From positions 1 to 26,394 of the forward strand of contig JAYVMU010000082.1 of assembly GCA_043758775.1 (NCBI GenBank): a DNA stretch of 26,394 bases, given 5' to 3'. The notes beneath the pieces are model-generated. The model saw only the letters and a program-made list of their open reading frames with translations. It had not been told where the DNA came from and made no database searches. How positions within the stretch are numbered: the first letter of the stretch is position 1; each line of letters opens with the position of its first letter. The translations under genes were made by a program, and so were the position numbers. Source of the stretch: JACMMS01 sp043758775. GTDB lineage: Bacteria; Pseudomonadota; Gammaproteobacteria; Burkholderiales; Methylophilaceae. Positions 15,922 through 23,467 of this stretch are shown here, one piece after another.

Positions 15922-16497
15922 TTAAACATTAAAGATTGCTAATGTTGCAAACACCATACCAACTGCCGCAACAAGGTATACACCATTTTTTAGCCACTTT
16001 CTGCGTGTGAGTAAAGATATTGCAGCTAGAGATATTGCGATTTGCAGTGCAGTCATCGCAGATGCCCAACGGTGGTGTTGATGCAAAATTGCCTCAGATT
16101 TTACATTTAAAGCCATAGCTTCAGCCGCCAAGATTTCAGCTTCTTTTTTAATTTCTTCTTTTTCAGCATGATGTTTTGAAATTTCGGCTTGGTATTTTTT
16201 AACATCTGCTCCTGGTATTAAAATAGCAAGCTCTTCTAAATTCTGCTTATTTGATTTTGCCTGATAAAAATTCCACTTGTCGGAGGCCTCAGTTGTCTTA
16301 ATCGCCTGGTCATTTTTATACATAGCTGCCGTTGCCTGTGTGTTACCTGCTTCGTAACTAACCAAAGCACCTAATGTGGCCAAAACAGCAGTGACTACAG
16401 CGATATTACCTGCAAAATTATCATTTTTTTCATGCAACTCAATAGCATGTTCTATTTCATCCTCATGCGGACCACGCACTTCAAATTCTTCACCCAT
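15922..16497 (-). CDS. DUF4337-family membrane protein
   Basis: The 191-residue protein starts with an acidic soluble stretch and has one hydrophobic helix near residues 30-48 (IAVVTAVLATLGALVSYEAG). A charged, coiled-coil-prone middle rich in Lys, Glu and Ala follows (residues 90-130). The C terminus has two more hydrophobic helices. The pattern, including the phrase TEASDKWNFYQAKSNKQ, matches DUF4337, a family of unknown function. It starts two bases after the kinase stop and so is very likely co-expressed with the signalling pair. Confidence 0.72.
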   Translation of the reverse strand: MGEEFEVRGPHEDEIEHAIELHEKNDNFAGNIAVVTAVLATLGALVSYEAGNTQATAAMYKNDQAIKTTEASDKWNFYQAKSNKQNLEELAILIPGADVKKYQAEISKHHAEKEEIKKEAEILAAEAMALNVKSEAILHQHHRWASAMTALQIAISLAAISLLTRRKWLKNGVYLVAAVGMVFATLAIFNV

Positions 16498-16499
16498 GA

Positions 16500-17885
16500 C
16501 TACTCCTGAAATAATATGCTGATTTTTGTGCCCACGTTATTAACACTTTCCATCACTATCTTTGCTTTATGTAGCGCTACAATTTCTTTCACAATGGCAA
16601 GCCCCAGGCCTGTACCAAAATCTGTGGCTTGATTGCCACGGTAAAACCGTTCAAAAACTATGGTTTGTTCATGTTCTGGAATACCCATGCCATTATCCTC
16701 AATAATGAAACATACACCCTCACCTTGCCTTGTCACATTGAGTGTGACATTTCCACCATAGGGTGTGTAGCGAATGGCATTATCAATTAAATTGTAAATG
16801 AGATTATGCAAACCAGACTTGTCACCGGAGATGGTAATTTTTTCATCTGTACCGATATAAGTTAACAGAATATCTTTTTCACTGACACCCAAATTAAATT
16901 CACTAGCGACTGTTTTTACAAAATTCACTAAATCAATTGCTTCAAAATTAATCTGATGAATCGCTTCAGGTTGATTTTTCGCAAGAATAAGCAATTGGTT
17001 AATTAGATGAATTAAGCGTTCCGTACTAATAGATATTTTATACAATCTATTTTTAATTTCAGGAATACTTTTAGATTGATTAGCAAGCTCTATTTGAGCT
17101 CGAGTACCAGCTAATGGTGTCCTTAACTGATGTGCCGCATCGGCAATAAAACGATTCTGCGAATGAATAGCATGGTTCAATTTAGCCATTAACTCATTGA
17201 CAGAATCAACCAGTCTTGAAATCTCTATCGGTACGTTAACTAACTTAATAGGCTCTAAATCGCTGTAAGACCGTTGAGCTAATGCATCATTCACCGCCCA
17301 CAAAGGATTTAGTCCACGCTTAACACCCACCCATAATAGAATGCCAGCAGCAATTAATAGTATAAGTTGTGGCACTAGTATCCAGGCTAAAATTTGTTTA
17401 CTAAGTCGATTACGATTATTTAAAGTTTCTGCTACTTGAATATAGACGTTGATTTTCTTGTCAGCTACATTAATCTTAGCGGGCATTAAAATCACCCGGA
17501 CTTTTTGATGATTGAACTCACTAAAATAATAAATCGTATATGCAGTTATAAAGTCATCTTGTAACTCTTTCTTATATTCAATGCCTGCTTCGCCTATTAA
17601 AGGCTGTCCAGACTCATCCTTCACACTGTAGTAAACATTATCGCTGGCATCAGAAAGTAGAGCTTTTTGTGTATTACGATCGAGTTCTACAAGCTTATAT
17701 GCGCTAGATTTTTCGAGAAACTGATCAATATCATTAGCAGTAGATAACAAGCCTCGATCAAATGCTTCTCGTACTAGCTTATTAGCAAAATGATAAAGTG
17801 CGCTGGAGTCTAATACCAGTAGAATCAACATCGGTATTAGCAGCCATTTAAGTAGTTGCTTGCTAATAGAGTATGGTTTAGTCAT
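16500..17885 (-). CDS. Sensor histidine kinase, TctE/QseC-like
   Basis: This inner-membrane kinase phosphorylates its partner response regulator. The 461-residue protein has a transmembrane helix at about 13-32, a periplasmic sensor of about 130 residues, a second helix at about 165-188 and a HAMP-like linker. Then come the dimerisation helix with H252 in FIADAAHQLRTPLAG, the N box (NLIYNLIDNAIRYTP), and G boxes IEDNGMGIP and GTGLGLAIV. The sensor part resembles the two-component sensor N-terminal domain of TctE-type kinases. The stimulus is unknown. Its start overlaps the response regulator stop by one base (TAATG). A membrane protein gene follows two bases after its stop. Confidence 0.9.
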   Translation of the reverse strand: MTKPYSISKQLLKWLLIPMLILLVLDSSALYHFANKLVREAFDRGLLSTANDIDQFLEKSSAYKLVELDRNTQKALLSDASDNVYYSVKDESGQPLIGEAGIEYKKELQDDFITAYTIYYFSEFNHQKVRVILMPAKINVADKKINVYIQVAETLNNRNRLSKQILAWILVPQLILLIAAGILLWVGVKRGLNPLWAVNDALAQRSYSDLEPIKLVNVPIEISRLVDSVNELMAKLNHAIHSQNRFIADAAHQLRTPLAGTRAQIELANQSKSIPEIKNRLYKISISTERLIHLINQLLILAKNQPEAIHQINFEAIDLVNFVKTVASEFNLGVSEKDILLTYIGTDEKITISGDKSGLHNLIYNLIDNAIRYTPYGGNVTLNVTRQGEGVCFIIEDNGMGIPEHEQTIVFERFYRGNQATDFGTGLGLAIVKEIVALHKAKIVMESVNNVGTKISILFQE

Positions 17886-18553
17886 TACTTAGCTAATTCT
17901 AGGATATAACCAGAACCACTCATGGTACGAATAACAATTCCATGCGGTTCAAGTTTTTTTCTTATGCGATGAATATAGACTTCAATAGCGTTGATTCCAA
18001 CATCTTCAGACCAATTACATAGATTCTCAATCATAGCCTCTTTACTAACCGCCCGCCCTTCTCTTAGTATTAGTAGCTCAAGTATGCCAATTTCACGTTT
18101 TGAGAAAGCTAAAAATTCTTTAGCAATACTGAACGTACGATCTACCGCATTGAACGTTAACGGACCAAATTCAACTAGTGTATTGATAGACCGATTAGAT
18201 CTTCTAATTAACGCTCTTAATCTAGCAGCAAGTTCAGGTAGTTTAAATGGTTTAACTAAATAATCATCAGCGCCTAAATCAAGTGCCTTAATGCGATCAT
18301 CAACGCCATCACGAGCAGATATGATTAATACTGGAATTAATATTTTTCTTTGCCTGAGCTTACGCAGCACATCAATACCATCCAGCTTAGGCAACCCTAA
18401 ATCCAGAATGACAGCTTCATAAATTTGATCATGTAAAGCCAAGTCAGCATATTTTCCATCTTTAGCCCAATCTACAGCATAACCTGCATTTTTTAATGTT
18501 TGATTGAGTGCATCACCCAATACATCATCATCCTCAACCAGCAGAACCCTCAT
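17885..18553 (-). CDS. OmpR-family response regulator, TctD/QseB-like
   Basis: The 222-residue protein has a receiver domain with acidic pocket EDDD (residues 7-10), phospho-acceptor D51 (AVILDLGLP) and the switch lysine in YLVKPF. A winged-helix output domain follows, ending in EVYIHRIRKKLEPHGIVIRT and SGSGYILE. AAGGA lies five bases before the ATG. It is divergent from the desaturase operon over 100 bases. That gap has two facing tandem 11-bp-period repeats, the layout OmpR-family dimers recognise. I infer that it autoregulates and also controls the lipid operon. Confidence 0.92.
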   Translation of the reverse strand: MRVLLVEDDDVLGDALNQTLKNAGYAVDWAKDGKYADLALHDQIYEAVILDLGLPKLDGIDVLRKLRQRKILIPVLIISARDGVDDRIKALDLGADDYLVKPFKLPELAARLRALIRRSNRSINTLVEFGPLTFNAVDRTFSIAKEFLAFSKREIGILELLILREGRAVSKEAMIENLCNWSEDVGINAIEVYIHRIRKKLEPHGIVIRTMSGSGYILELAK

Positions 18554-18589
18554 GCTATTCCTTAACCAAAGGCTATATTCAACGTTATT

Positions 18590-18606
18590 TGTAAGTATAA
18601 TGTAAG
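18590..18606 (-). promoter_or_regulatory. Tandem direct repeat (CTTACA-N5-CTTAC), copy 1, facing the response regulator gene
   Basis: On the minus strand this reads CTTACATTATACTTACA: two CTTACA units spaced exactly 11 bp, one helical turn. OmpR/PhoB-family regulators bind such head-to-tail half-sites as dimers. It lies 37 bases upstream of the response regulator ATG. Binding is inferred. Confidence 0.6.
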
Positions 18607-18614
18607 GCGTTCAG

Positions 18615-18631
18615 CTTACATTTAGCTTACT
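18615..18631 (+). promoter_or_regulatory. Tandem direct repeat (CTTACA-N5-CTTAC), copy 2, facing the desaturase operon
   Basis: CTTACATTTAGCTTACT on the plus strand has the same two-unit, 11-bp-period layout as copy 1 and lies eight bases from it in the opposite orientation. It is 22 bases upstream of the first desaturase ATG. A TATAAT at 18596-18601 lies upstream of it without a good -35, so regulator-dependent transcription or repression are both possible. Confidence 0.6.
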
Positions 18632-18653
18632 GACTCATTAAACCTTAATTCTA

Positions 18654-19541
18654 ATGAAAAAATCACGACGTTTTTTACTTGCTTACAGCTATTGGGATGC
18701 AATCCCTGTCATTGCAGGTGTCATGCACCTTTTATACTTAATTCTGATTCTGCTATATTTTCAATATTTGCCGTTGTGGGCAAATATTTTATTAGGCATA
18801 GTTTACGCCTTTAGTATTTCTTGGAATGTAAACGGCATTTCTCACAACTTTATACACAATGCCTACTTTAAATCCTTTTGGTTAAATCGTTGCTTTAGCT
18901 TACTCGAATCCGTCGCCATGGGATTTTCTCAGACCATGTATGAGTACGTGCATCGCCAACACCATATGGGTAACAACGATAAACTTAATGCTGAAGGAAC
19001 AACCGTCGATTGGGTATCGTTTTACCGACATGGTAAAAATGACGCACCAGAACATGCATTAAAATATACCTTCTTAAGTTTTTTTCGTGATGACCCACAA
19101 CAAATTTATAAATTAATACAGCGCCATAGCTTGTGGTTAGCGAATTTTGCAGTATTTGAACTAGTTATTGTCGTAAGTCTTATAGCCACCATGCTGATAT
19201 TGCACTGGCAAACCGCCGTTTATTTCTTATGCTTCATGTACTTAGGCCACTCACTTACTGCCATGAATGGCTATTACGAGCATTTTGGTGCAAATCCCGA
19301 AAAACCTATTACCTGGGGTGTAAGTTGCTATAACAAATTTTATAATTTTATCTGGTTTAATAATGGCTATCATGCCGAGCATCATTATCGTCCTAAACAA
19401 CATTGGACGCAGATGCACGAGCTGCATGAACGCATTCAAGATCAACAACAAGCAGCAGGCGTCCATGTTATTGCTTGGCCTCACCCAATCGGCTTTATGT
19501 CACATTTCAAAACGGTCGCTAACCGCAAGGAATTAGTTTAA
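18654..19541 (+). CDS. Membrane fatty-acid desaturase/hydroxylase-type di-iron protein, first copy
   Basis: The 295-residue integral membrane protein has the three histidine boxes of the fatty-acid desaturase superfamily: H64-N-F-I-H68, H100-x2-H103-H104 and H240-x2-H243-H244. They bind the di-iron centre that inserts a double bond or a hydroxyl group using O2. Four main hydrophobic segments are seen at about 15-35, 42-60, 162-183 and 186-206. There is no soluble N-terminal redox domain, so an external electron donor is needed. No clear ribosome binding site precedes the ATG. Its stop overlaps the next gene, a close paralogue, by one base. With ACP and ketosynthase in the same operon the substrate may be an ACP-bound acyl chain; regiochemistry is unknown. 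Confidence 0.87.
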   Translation: MKKSRRFLLAYSYWDAIPVIAGVMHLLYLILILLYFQYLPLWANILLGIVYAFSISWNVNGISHNFIHNAYFKSFWLNRCFSLLESVAMGFSQTMYEYVHRQHHMGNNDKLNAEGTTVDWVSFYRHGKNDAPEHALKYTFLSFFRDDPQQIYKLIQRHSLWLANFAVFELVIVVSLIATMLILHWQTAVYFLCFMYLGHSLTAMNGYYEHFGANPEKPITWGVSCYNKFYNFIWFNNGYHAEHHYRPKQHWTQMHELHERIQDQQQAAGVHVIAWPHPIGFMSHFKTVANRKELV

Positions 19542-20446
19542 TGGTTACATCAACGAATAAATCAACCACGCAGCAAACAAACAAATTAATCAAACCACGC
19601 TTTATTTTTGCCCATTCTTATTGGGATATCCTACCCGTAGTGTGTGGCATAGGTCATTTGGCCTATCTGGCTGCAATGTTCATTTTCTTTAAGCAGTTAC
19701 CTTGGTGGGTCAATATATTATTAGGTCTAGGTTATGCCTGGAGCATTTCATGGAATATCAACGGAGTATCACATTTTTTTATACACAATGCCTACTTCAA
19801 ATCCAGTGTGCTTAATAGATTATTTAGTTTAATAGAATCCATAGCAATGATATTCTCTCAAACTTTTTATGACAACGTACATAGACGACATCATTCAGGC
19901 AATAGCGACCGCAAAGATGCCAATGGTGAAACCGTAGACTGGTTGTCTATTTATCGTCACGGAGAAAATGGCCAAGCTGAAAATGTATGGTCATACACGC
20001 TAAAAAGCTATTTTCGCGATGACCCAGTACAGATTTTTCGTGAAATACAGCGCCGTAGCAAGTTTTTAGCCTGGTTTGGCGTGTTTGAAATTGTCACAGT
20101 AGTGAGTATCGTCATTTTGGCTACGATTCTAGATTGGAAATTCGTATTGTTTATGGTGCCATTTTATTATTTAGGTAATAGTTTGTCCTCACTTAATGGC
20201 TATTATGAGCACTGGCGCGGCAATCCAGACTTACCTATTGCATGGGGGGTAAGTAGTTATGGCTGGCTATACAATTTTTTATGGTTCAACAATGGTTTCC
20301 ACGCCGAGCATCATTACCGCCCCAAACAGCACTGGAGCAAAATGAAAGAATTGCACTTACAAATTGCTGAACAACAAGAAAAAGCCGGTGTGCACGTTAT
20401 TAAGTGGTCGCATGGGTTGGGATTTTTGCAAGCAAAAGAAACGTAA
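19541..20446 (+). CDS. Membrane fatty-acid desaturase/hydroxylase-type di-iron protein, second copy
   Basis: This 301-residue protein is a tandem paralogue of the preceding one. Shared stretches include SISWN-N at the second helix, FIHNAYFKS, the RHGEN/RHGKN turn, YFRDDP/FFRDDP and AEHHYRPKQHW. All three histidine boxes are intact: H78-F-F-I-H82, H114-x2-H117-H118 and H254-x2-H257-H258. An extra 15 or so polar residues extend the N terminus. Two intact copies kept side by side suggest two successive reactions on one chain, or a heteromeric complex, rather than recent redundant duplication, since the copies have clearly diverged. The start overlaps the first copy's stop (TAATG). Confidence 0.87.
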   Translation: MVTSTNKSTTQQTNKLIKPRFIFAHSYWDILPVVCGIGHLAYLAAMFIFFKQLPWWVNILLGLGYAWSISWNINGVSHFFIHNAYFKSSVLNRLFSLIESIAMIFSQTFYDNVHRRHHSGNSDRKDANGETVDWLSIYRHGENGQAENVWSYTLKSYFRDDPVQIFREIQRRSKFLAWFGVFEIVTVVSIVILATILDWKFVLFMVPFYYLGNSLSSLNGYYEHWRGNPDLPIAWGVSSYGWLYNFLWFNNGFHAEHHYRPKQHWSKMKELHLQIAEQQEKAGVHVIKWSHGLGFLQAKET

Positions 20447-20458
20447 GTATTTTGTAAG
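20443..20458 (-). promoter_or_regulatory. Tandem direct repeat (CTTACA-N5-CTTAC), copy 3, inside the lipid operon
   Basis: On the minus strand this reads CTTACAAAATACTTAC, matching copies 1 and 2 at both five-base cores and in the 11-bp spacing. It spans the stop codon of the second desaturase and lies about 50 bases upstream of the HAD gene, in the only sizeable gap of the operon's first half. A TTGACT at 20464-20469 follows it and could belong to an internal promoter; no good -10 is at 17 bp. Confidence 0.5.
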
Positions 20459-20507
20459 TAGTATTGACTACTATTGAATACGGTTAAAAAATAATTTAAG
20501 GAAACGC

Positions 20508-21173
20508 ATGCTTTTTATTGTTGATTTCGATGGCACCATTTCAGTTAAAGACACCATCGATGCTATGCTGGAAAAATTCGCTGACCCAAGCTGGGAAGAT
20601 ATTGAACAAGAGTGGTTGGATGGAAAAATTACCGCTGTAGAATGCATGTCCAAGCAAATCAGCATGGTGCGCGCCGATCACATGTCACTAGAGTCTTTTT
20701 TTCGCGGCATTCAGCTCGATGCGAGCTTCTTACCCTTTTATAAACATGTCACTCAATTTGCCAAATTAGTTATTGCCAGTGATGGCTTAGACCATGCCAT
20801 TAAGGTAGCAACACGCAATGCCGGATGGCCAGAAATTCCTGTCTACTCCAACCACCTTAACTACATTCCTGAAGGCATCAAAATAAGCTACCCGCTGCGC
20901 AAGGATGATTGCACAGGCGGTAACGGTATGTGCAAATGTGCAGTGGCTAAACAGCTAGCAGTCGATGCAGTTGGTCCAATTGTCTTAATAGGTGATGGCA
21001 AGTCAGATGCTTGCATTTCCGGGCTTGCTGACATTGTGTTTGCAAAAGGCTCACTGATTAAACATTGTGAAAAAAATGCAATTAAGCATTATAAATTTCA
21101 GACTTTTGCCGATGTTTTAGCCATTATCAAACAATGGCCTAATGAAAAACGCTCAACCATTAAAATCGCTTAA
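20508..21173 (+). CDS. HAD-superfamily phosphatase, MtnX/phosphoserine phosphatase-like
   Basis: The 221-residue cytoplasmic enzyme has the HAD motifs: I, FIVDFDGTIS with nucleophile D6 and D8; II, VIASDG with S91; and IV, IGDGKSD with D163 and D167. The layout resembles the MtnX group, which removes phosphate from a diketo sugar phosphate in methionine salvage. It also resembles phosphoserine and phosphoethanolamine/phosphocholine phosphatases. No other methionine salvage gene is present, and it sits in a lipid/amine operon, so a phosphorylated amino or lipid-head intermediate is a better guess. AAGGA stands before the ATG. A segment CTGGNGMCKC near residues 135-144 holds three cysteines, whose role is unknown. 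Confidence 0.82.
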   Translation: MLFIVDFDGTISVKDTIDAMLEKFADPSWEDIEQEWLDGKITAVECMSKQISMVRADHMSLESFFRGIQLDASFLPFYKHVTQFAKLVIASDGLDHAIKVATRNAGWPEIPVYSNHLNYIPEGIKISYPLRKDDCTGGNGMCKCAVAKQLAVDAVGPIVLIGDGKSDACISGLADIVFAKGSLIKHCEKNAIKHYKFQTFADVLAIIKQWPNEKRSTIKIA

Positions 21174-21199
21174 ATTACTTTAAATATTTGGAATATTCT

Positions 21200-22573
21200 A
21201 TGGATAAAAAAATAATCAAAATTCTCGAAAAAAATGATAAGTATTGCTCACATGGTGATACTGTAAATTATGCTGACCCGCCAAAAGTCTTTGAAAGTTG
21301 TGATGGTAGTTTCTTGTTTGACGAAAACGGCACAGCTTATCTTGATTGGCAAATGTGGTATTCAGCCGTTAATTTTGGCTATAAAAATAAACGTATTGCC
21401 GATGTATTGCACAAGCAAATTGACACTCTACCGCAACTTGCCAGTCAATACTTGCATAAAGAAAAAGTTGATTTAGCAGAAATCATCTGTAAATACATGG
21501 AAGATAAATACGGTGTAAAAGGCCGTGTACACTTCAATGTGGGCGGTGCGCAAGCAGTTGAAGACTCACTCAAAGTAGTGCGCAACCATACAGGTAAAAC
21601 GCATCAATTTGCCTTTATGGGCGGCTACCATGGCCGTACATTAGGTGCATCGGCTATTACTTCCAGCTTCCGTTATCGCCGTCGTTTTGGTAATTTTGCC
21701 GATCGCGCAGAGTTTATCCCCTACCCTTATTGCTACCGTTGCCCGTATGACATGAAAGTAGAAACTTGCGACACTTACTGTCATAAACAGTTTGAAAAAT
21801 TATTTGAGACCGAATATCAATCAGTATGGGATGTTAAAGCGAAAGAATCCGAATTCGGTGCATTTTATATAGAACCTATGCAAGGCACTGGTGGCTATAT
21901 TATCCCGCCTGCTGGCTACATGAAAAAGCTACAAGAATCACTGAAAAAGCGCAATATTTTACTAGTTGCCGATGAAATTCAAATGGGCGTTTATCGCACG
22001 GGTAAATTATGGTCTTGGGAAAATTTTGACATCGTCCCAGATATTTTTGTATTCGGTAAAGCGATTACTAATGGACTGAATCCTTTATCTGGTATTTGGG
22101 CACGTGAAGAGTTGATTTCACCAGAAAAATTCCCTCCAGGCTCTACTCATTCCACATTTGCATCTAACCCACTTGGAACATCTGTGGCATTAGAAGTGCT
22201 AAAGATGACGCAAGAAGATGATTTTGAAGAGCATGTAATAACACGCGGTGCTTATTTCTTAAAGCGCATTCAAGAATTAAAATCACGCTGGAAAGTCGTC
22301 GGTGATGTAAGTGGCTTAGGCTTAGCTTTGCGTATCGAGCTTTGCGAAAAAGATGGCTATACCGCCAGCCGTGAGCTTGCAGATCGCATGTTCAATGAAG
22401 GTTTAAAAGGTGATTTACTCGTTGGCGATAAAAACTATGGTCTAGTACTAGACATTGGTGGCTATCAGAAAAATGTGATCACATTGGCGCCTTCCTTATT
22501 GATTTCAGAAGAGGAAATTGATTTGGGTATCCATTTATTTGAAATGTTATTGCGCAGGTGTGAAGCGGAATAA
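21200..22573 (+). CDS. Class III (fold type I) PLP-dependent aminotransferase
   Basis: The 457-residue enzyme transfers an amino group, typically from or to an omega-amino acid, a diamine or a ketone. It shows NVGGAQAVEDSLKV (phosphate contact), GGYHGRTLGASA, VADEIQMG with D258, the PLP lysine K287 in VFGKAITNGLNPLSG, and HSTFASNPLG. Together these are the signature of the ornithine/GABA aminotransferase class. Cysteines C178, C181, C190 and C194 (YPYCYRCPY, then CDTYC) lie in an insert also known in some GABA-aminotransferase-like proteins; a metal-binding role is possible. The frame opens with TTG at 21188, but the ATG at 21200 with GGA before it is preferred. Its place between phosphatase and arginase-fold genes implies a nitrogen-containing product; the substrate is unknown. 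Confidence 0.88.
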   Translation: MDKKIIKILEKNDKYCSHGDTVNYADPPKVFESCDGSFLFDENGTAYLDWQMWYSAVNFGYKNKRIADVLHKQIDTLPQLASQYLHKEKVDLAEIICKYMEDKYGVKGRVHFNVGGAQAVEDSLKVVRNHTGKTHQFAFMGGYHGRTLGASAITSSFRYRRRFGNFADRAEFIPYPYCYRCPYDMKVETCDTYCHKQFEKLFETEYQSVWDVKAKESEFGAFYIEPMQGTGGYIIPPAGYMKKLQESLKKRNILLVADEIQMGVYRTGKLWSWENFDIVPDIFVFGKAITNGLNPLSGIWAREELISPEKFPPGSTHSTFASNPLGTSVALEVLKMTQEDDFEEHVITRGAYFLKRIQELKSRWKVVGDVSGLGLALRIELCEKDGYTASRELADRMFNEGLKGDLLVGDKNYGLVLDIGGYQKNVITLAPSLLISEEEIDLGIHLFEMLLRRCEAE

Positions 22574-22588
22574 CAATTAGTTGTAGCC

Positions 22589-23467
22589 ATGAAAAATATT
22601 AATATTCTTGATTTCGATGGCAGCATCACATCGCAGCCAGAACTGCTGTCGACATTTAAAGACATCATCAATATTAAAGCTCTGCAGAGATATCAACAAA
22701 CTGCTCGCCTTTGGACCAGCCCCAAGCAATTTGTAGCTATTTGTAAAGCTGCAGTCACTGGGCTGACACCTGGGTTTACACTTATTGGCTCTGGTGACTT
22801 CCATCACTTTTCATTAGGACTCATCAGCCAAAATAAAGAACCACTAACCGTGGTATTATTCGACAATCATCCTGATTGGATAAAACCGCCACATCAATAC
22901 CATTGCGGCACTTGGGTTTATGCTTTGGCACGCTTAAAAAACATCAGAAAAATCATTATTGTCGGACTGGAAAGTGGTGATATTGACGGTAAAAAATTTA
23001 AAGATGGCGATGTCGAAAGCTATTTAAATAAAAAAATTATTTTATTACCTTACCTAGCTGTTGAAGTGATGATTGAAAAAAATAACAAAATCGTGTTAAA
23101 AAGCAGCCTAAATCAAAATTTAGATCAGGGCATTGCTGAGATAATCTGCCAAATTCCTACTAAACAAGTCTATATAAGTGTTGATAAAGACTGTTTACGC
23201 TTGGAAGATGCATTTACCAATTGGGAACAAGGCACTTTACCTTTGAGCACGGTAGTAGCCGCTATTCAGGCAATCAAAGCAAAATTTGAAATTGTCGGTG
23301 CGGATACTGTAGGTGATTATTCAATACCTAAATTTTGGTCACCGCTTAAATGGATAGGTTCATGGCTAGATAGAAAAGTGTCCAGGTCACTAACGACTAA
23401 AGAAATGTTAAAGCGCAATGAAATAGCAAATATTGCTTTAATAAAAGCGTTGGTTTGCAATGCTTAA
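22589..23467 (+). CDS. Arginase/agmatinase-fold (ureohydrolase superfamily) protein
   Basis: The 292-residue protein has all metal-ligand motifs of the arginase fold in divergent form. GSGDFHH at 67-73 corresponds to GGDHS. D92-N-H94-P-D96 corresponds to DAHxD. S-V-D199-K-D201 corresponds to SxDxD. GADTVGDYS at 237-245 stands in the place of the family's C-terminal acidic motif. The binuclear Mn site is therefore probably intact, while the substrate loops differ from arginase, agmatinase and histone-deacetylase-like relatives. Possible reactions are removal of urea from a guanidino group or of an acyl or amide group. The start NILDFDGSIT looks like HAD motif I, but no other HAD motifs follow. 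It ends eight bases inside the SMR gene. I cannot name the substrate. Confidence 0.75.
   Translation: MKNINILDFDGSITSQPELLSTFKDIINIKALQRYQQTARLWTSPKQFVAICKAAVTGLTPGFTLIGSGDFHHFSLGLISQNKEPLTVVLFDNHPDWIKPPHQYHCGTWVYALARLKNIRKIIIVGLESGDIDGKKFKDGDVESYLNKKIILLPYLAVEVMIEKNNKIVLKSSLNQNLDQGIAEIICQIPTKQVYISVDKDCLRLEDAFTNWEQGTLPLSTVVAAIQAIKAKFEIVGADTVGDYSIPKFWSPLKWIGSWLDRKVSRSLTTKEMLKRNEIANIALIKALVCNA

Noticed and set aside
20464..20495. Internal sigma-70 promoter TTGACT with AATAAT before the HAD gene
   Set aside because: The spacing is about 20 bp, outside the usual range, so it was noted only alongside the tandem repeat.
20508..21173. HAD gene as a methionine salvage (MtnX) gene
   Set aside because: No other salvage gene is present, and the operon context concerns acyl and amine chemistry; only the family resemblance remains.
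21188..21199. TTG start for the aminotransferase, four codons upstream of the ATG
   Set aside because: No ribosome binding site precedes the TTG, while GGA stands at a proper distance before the ATG at 21200.
22604..22640. HAD-like DFDGSIT motif at the start of the arginase-fold protein, suggesting a second phosphatase or a fusion
   Set aside because: The other HAD motifs are absent, and the arginase-fold metal ligands follow in order through the rest of the protein.
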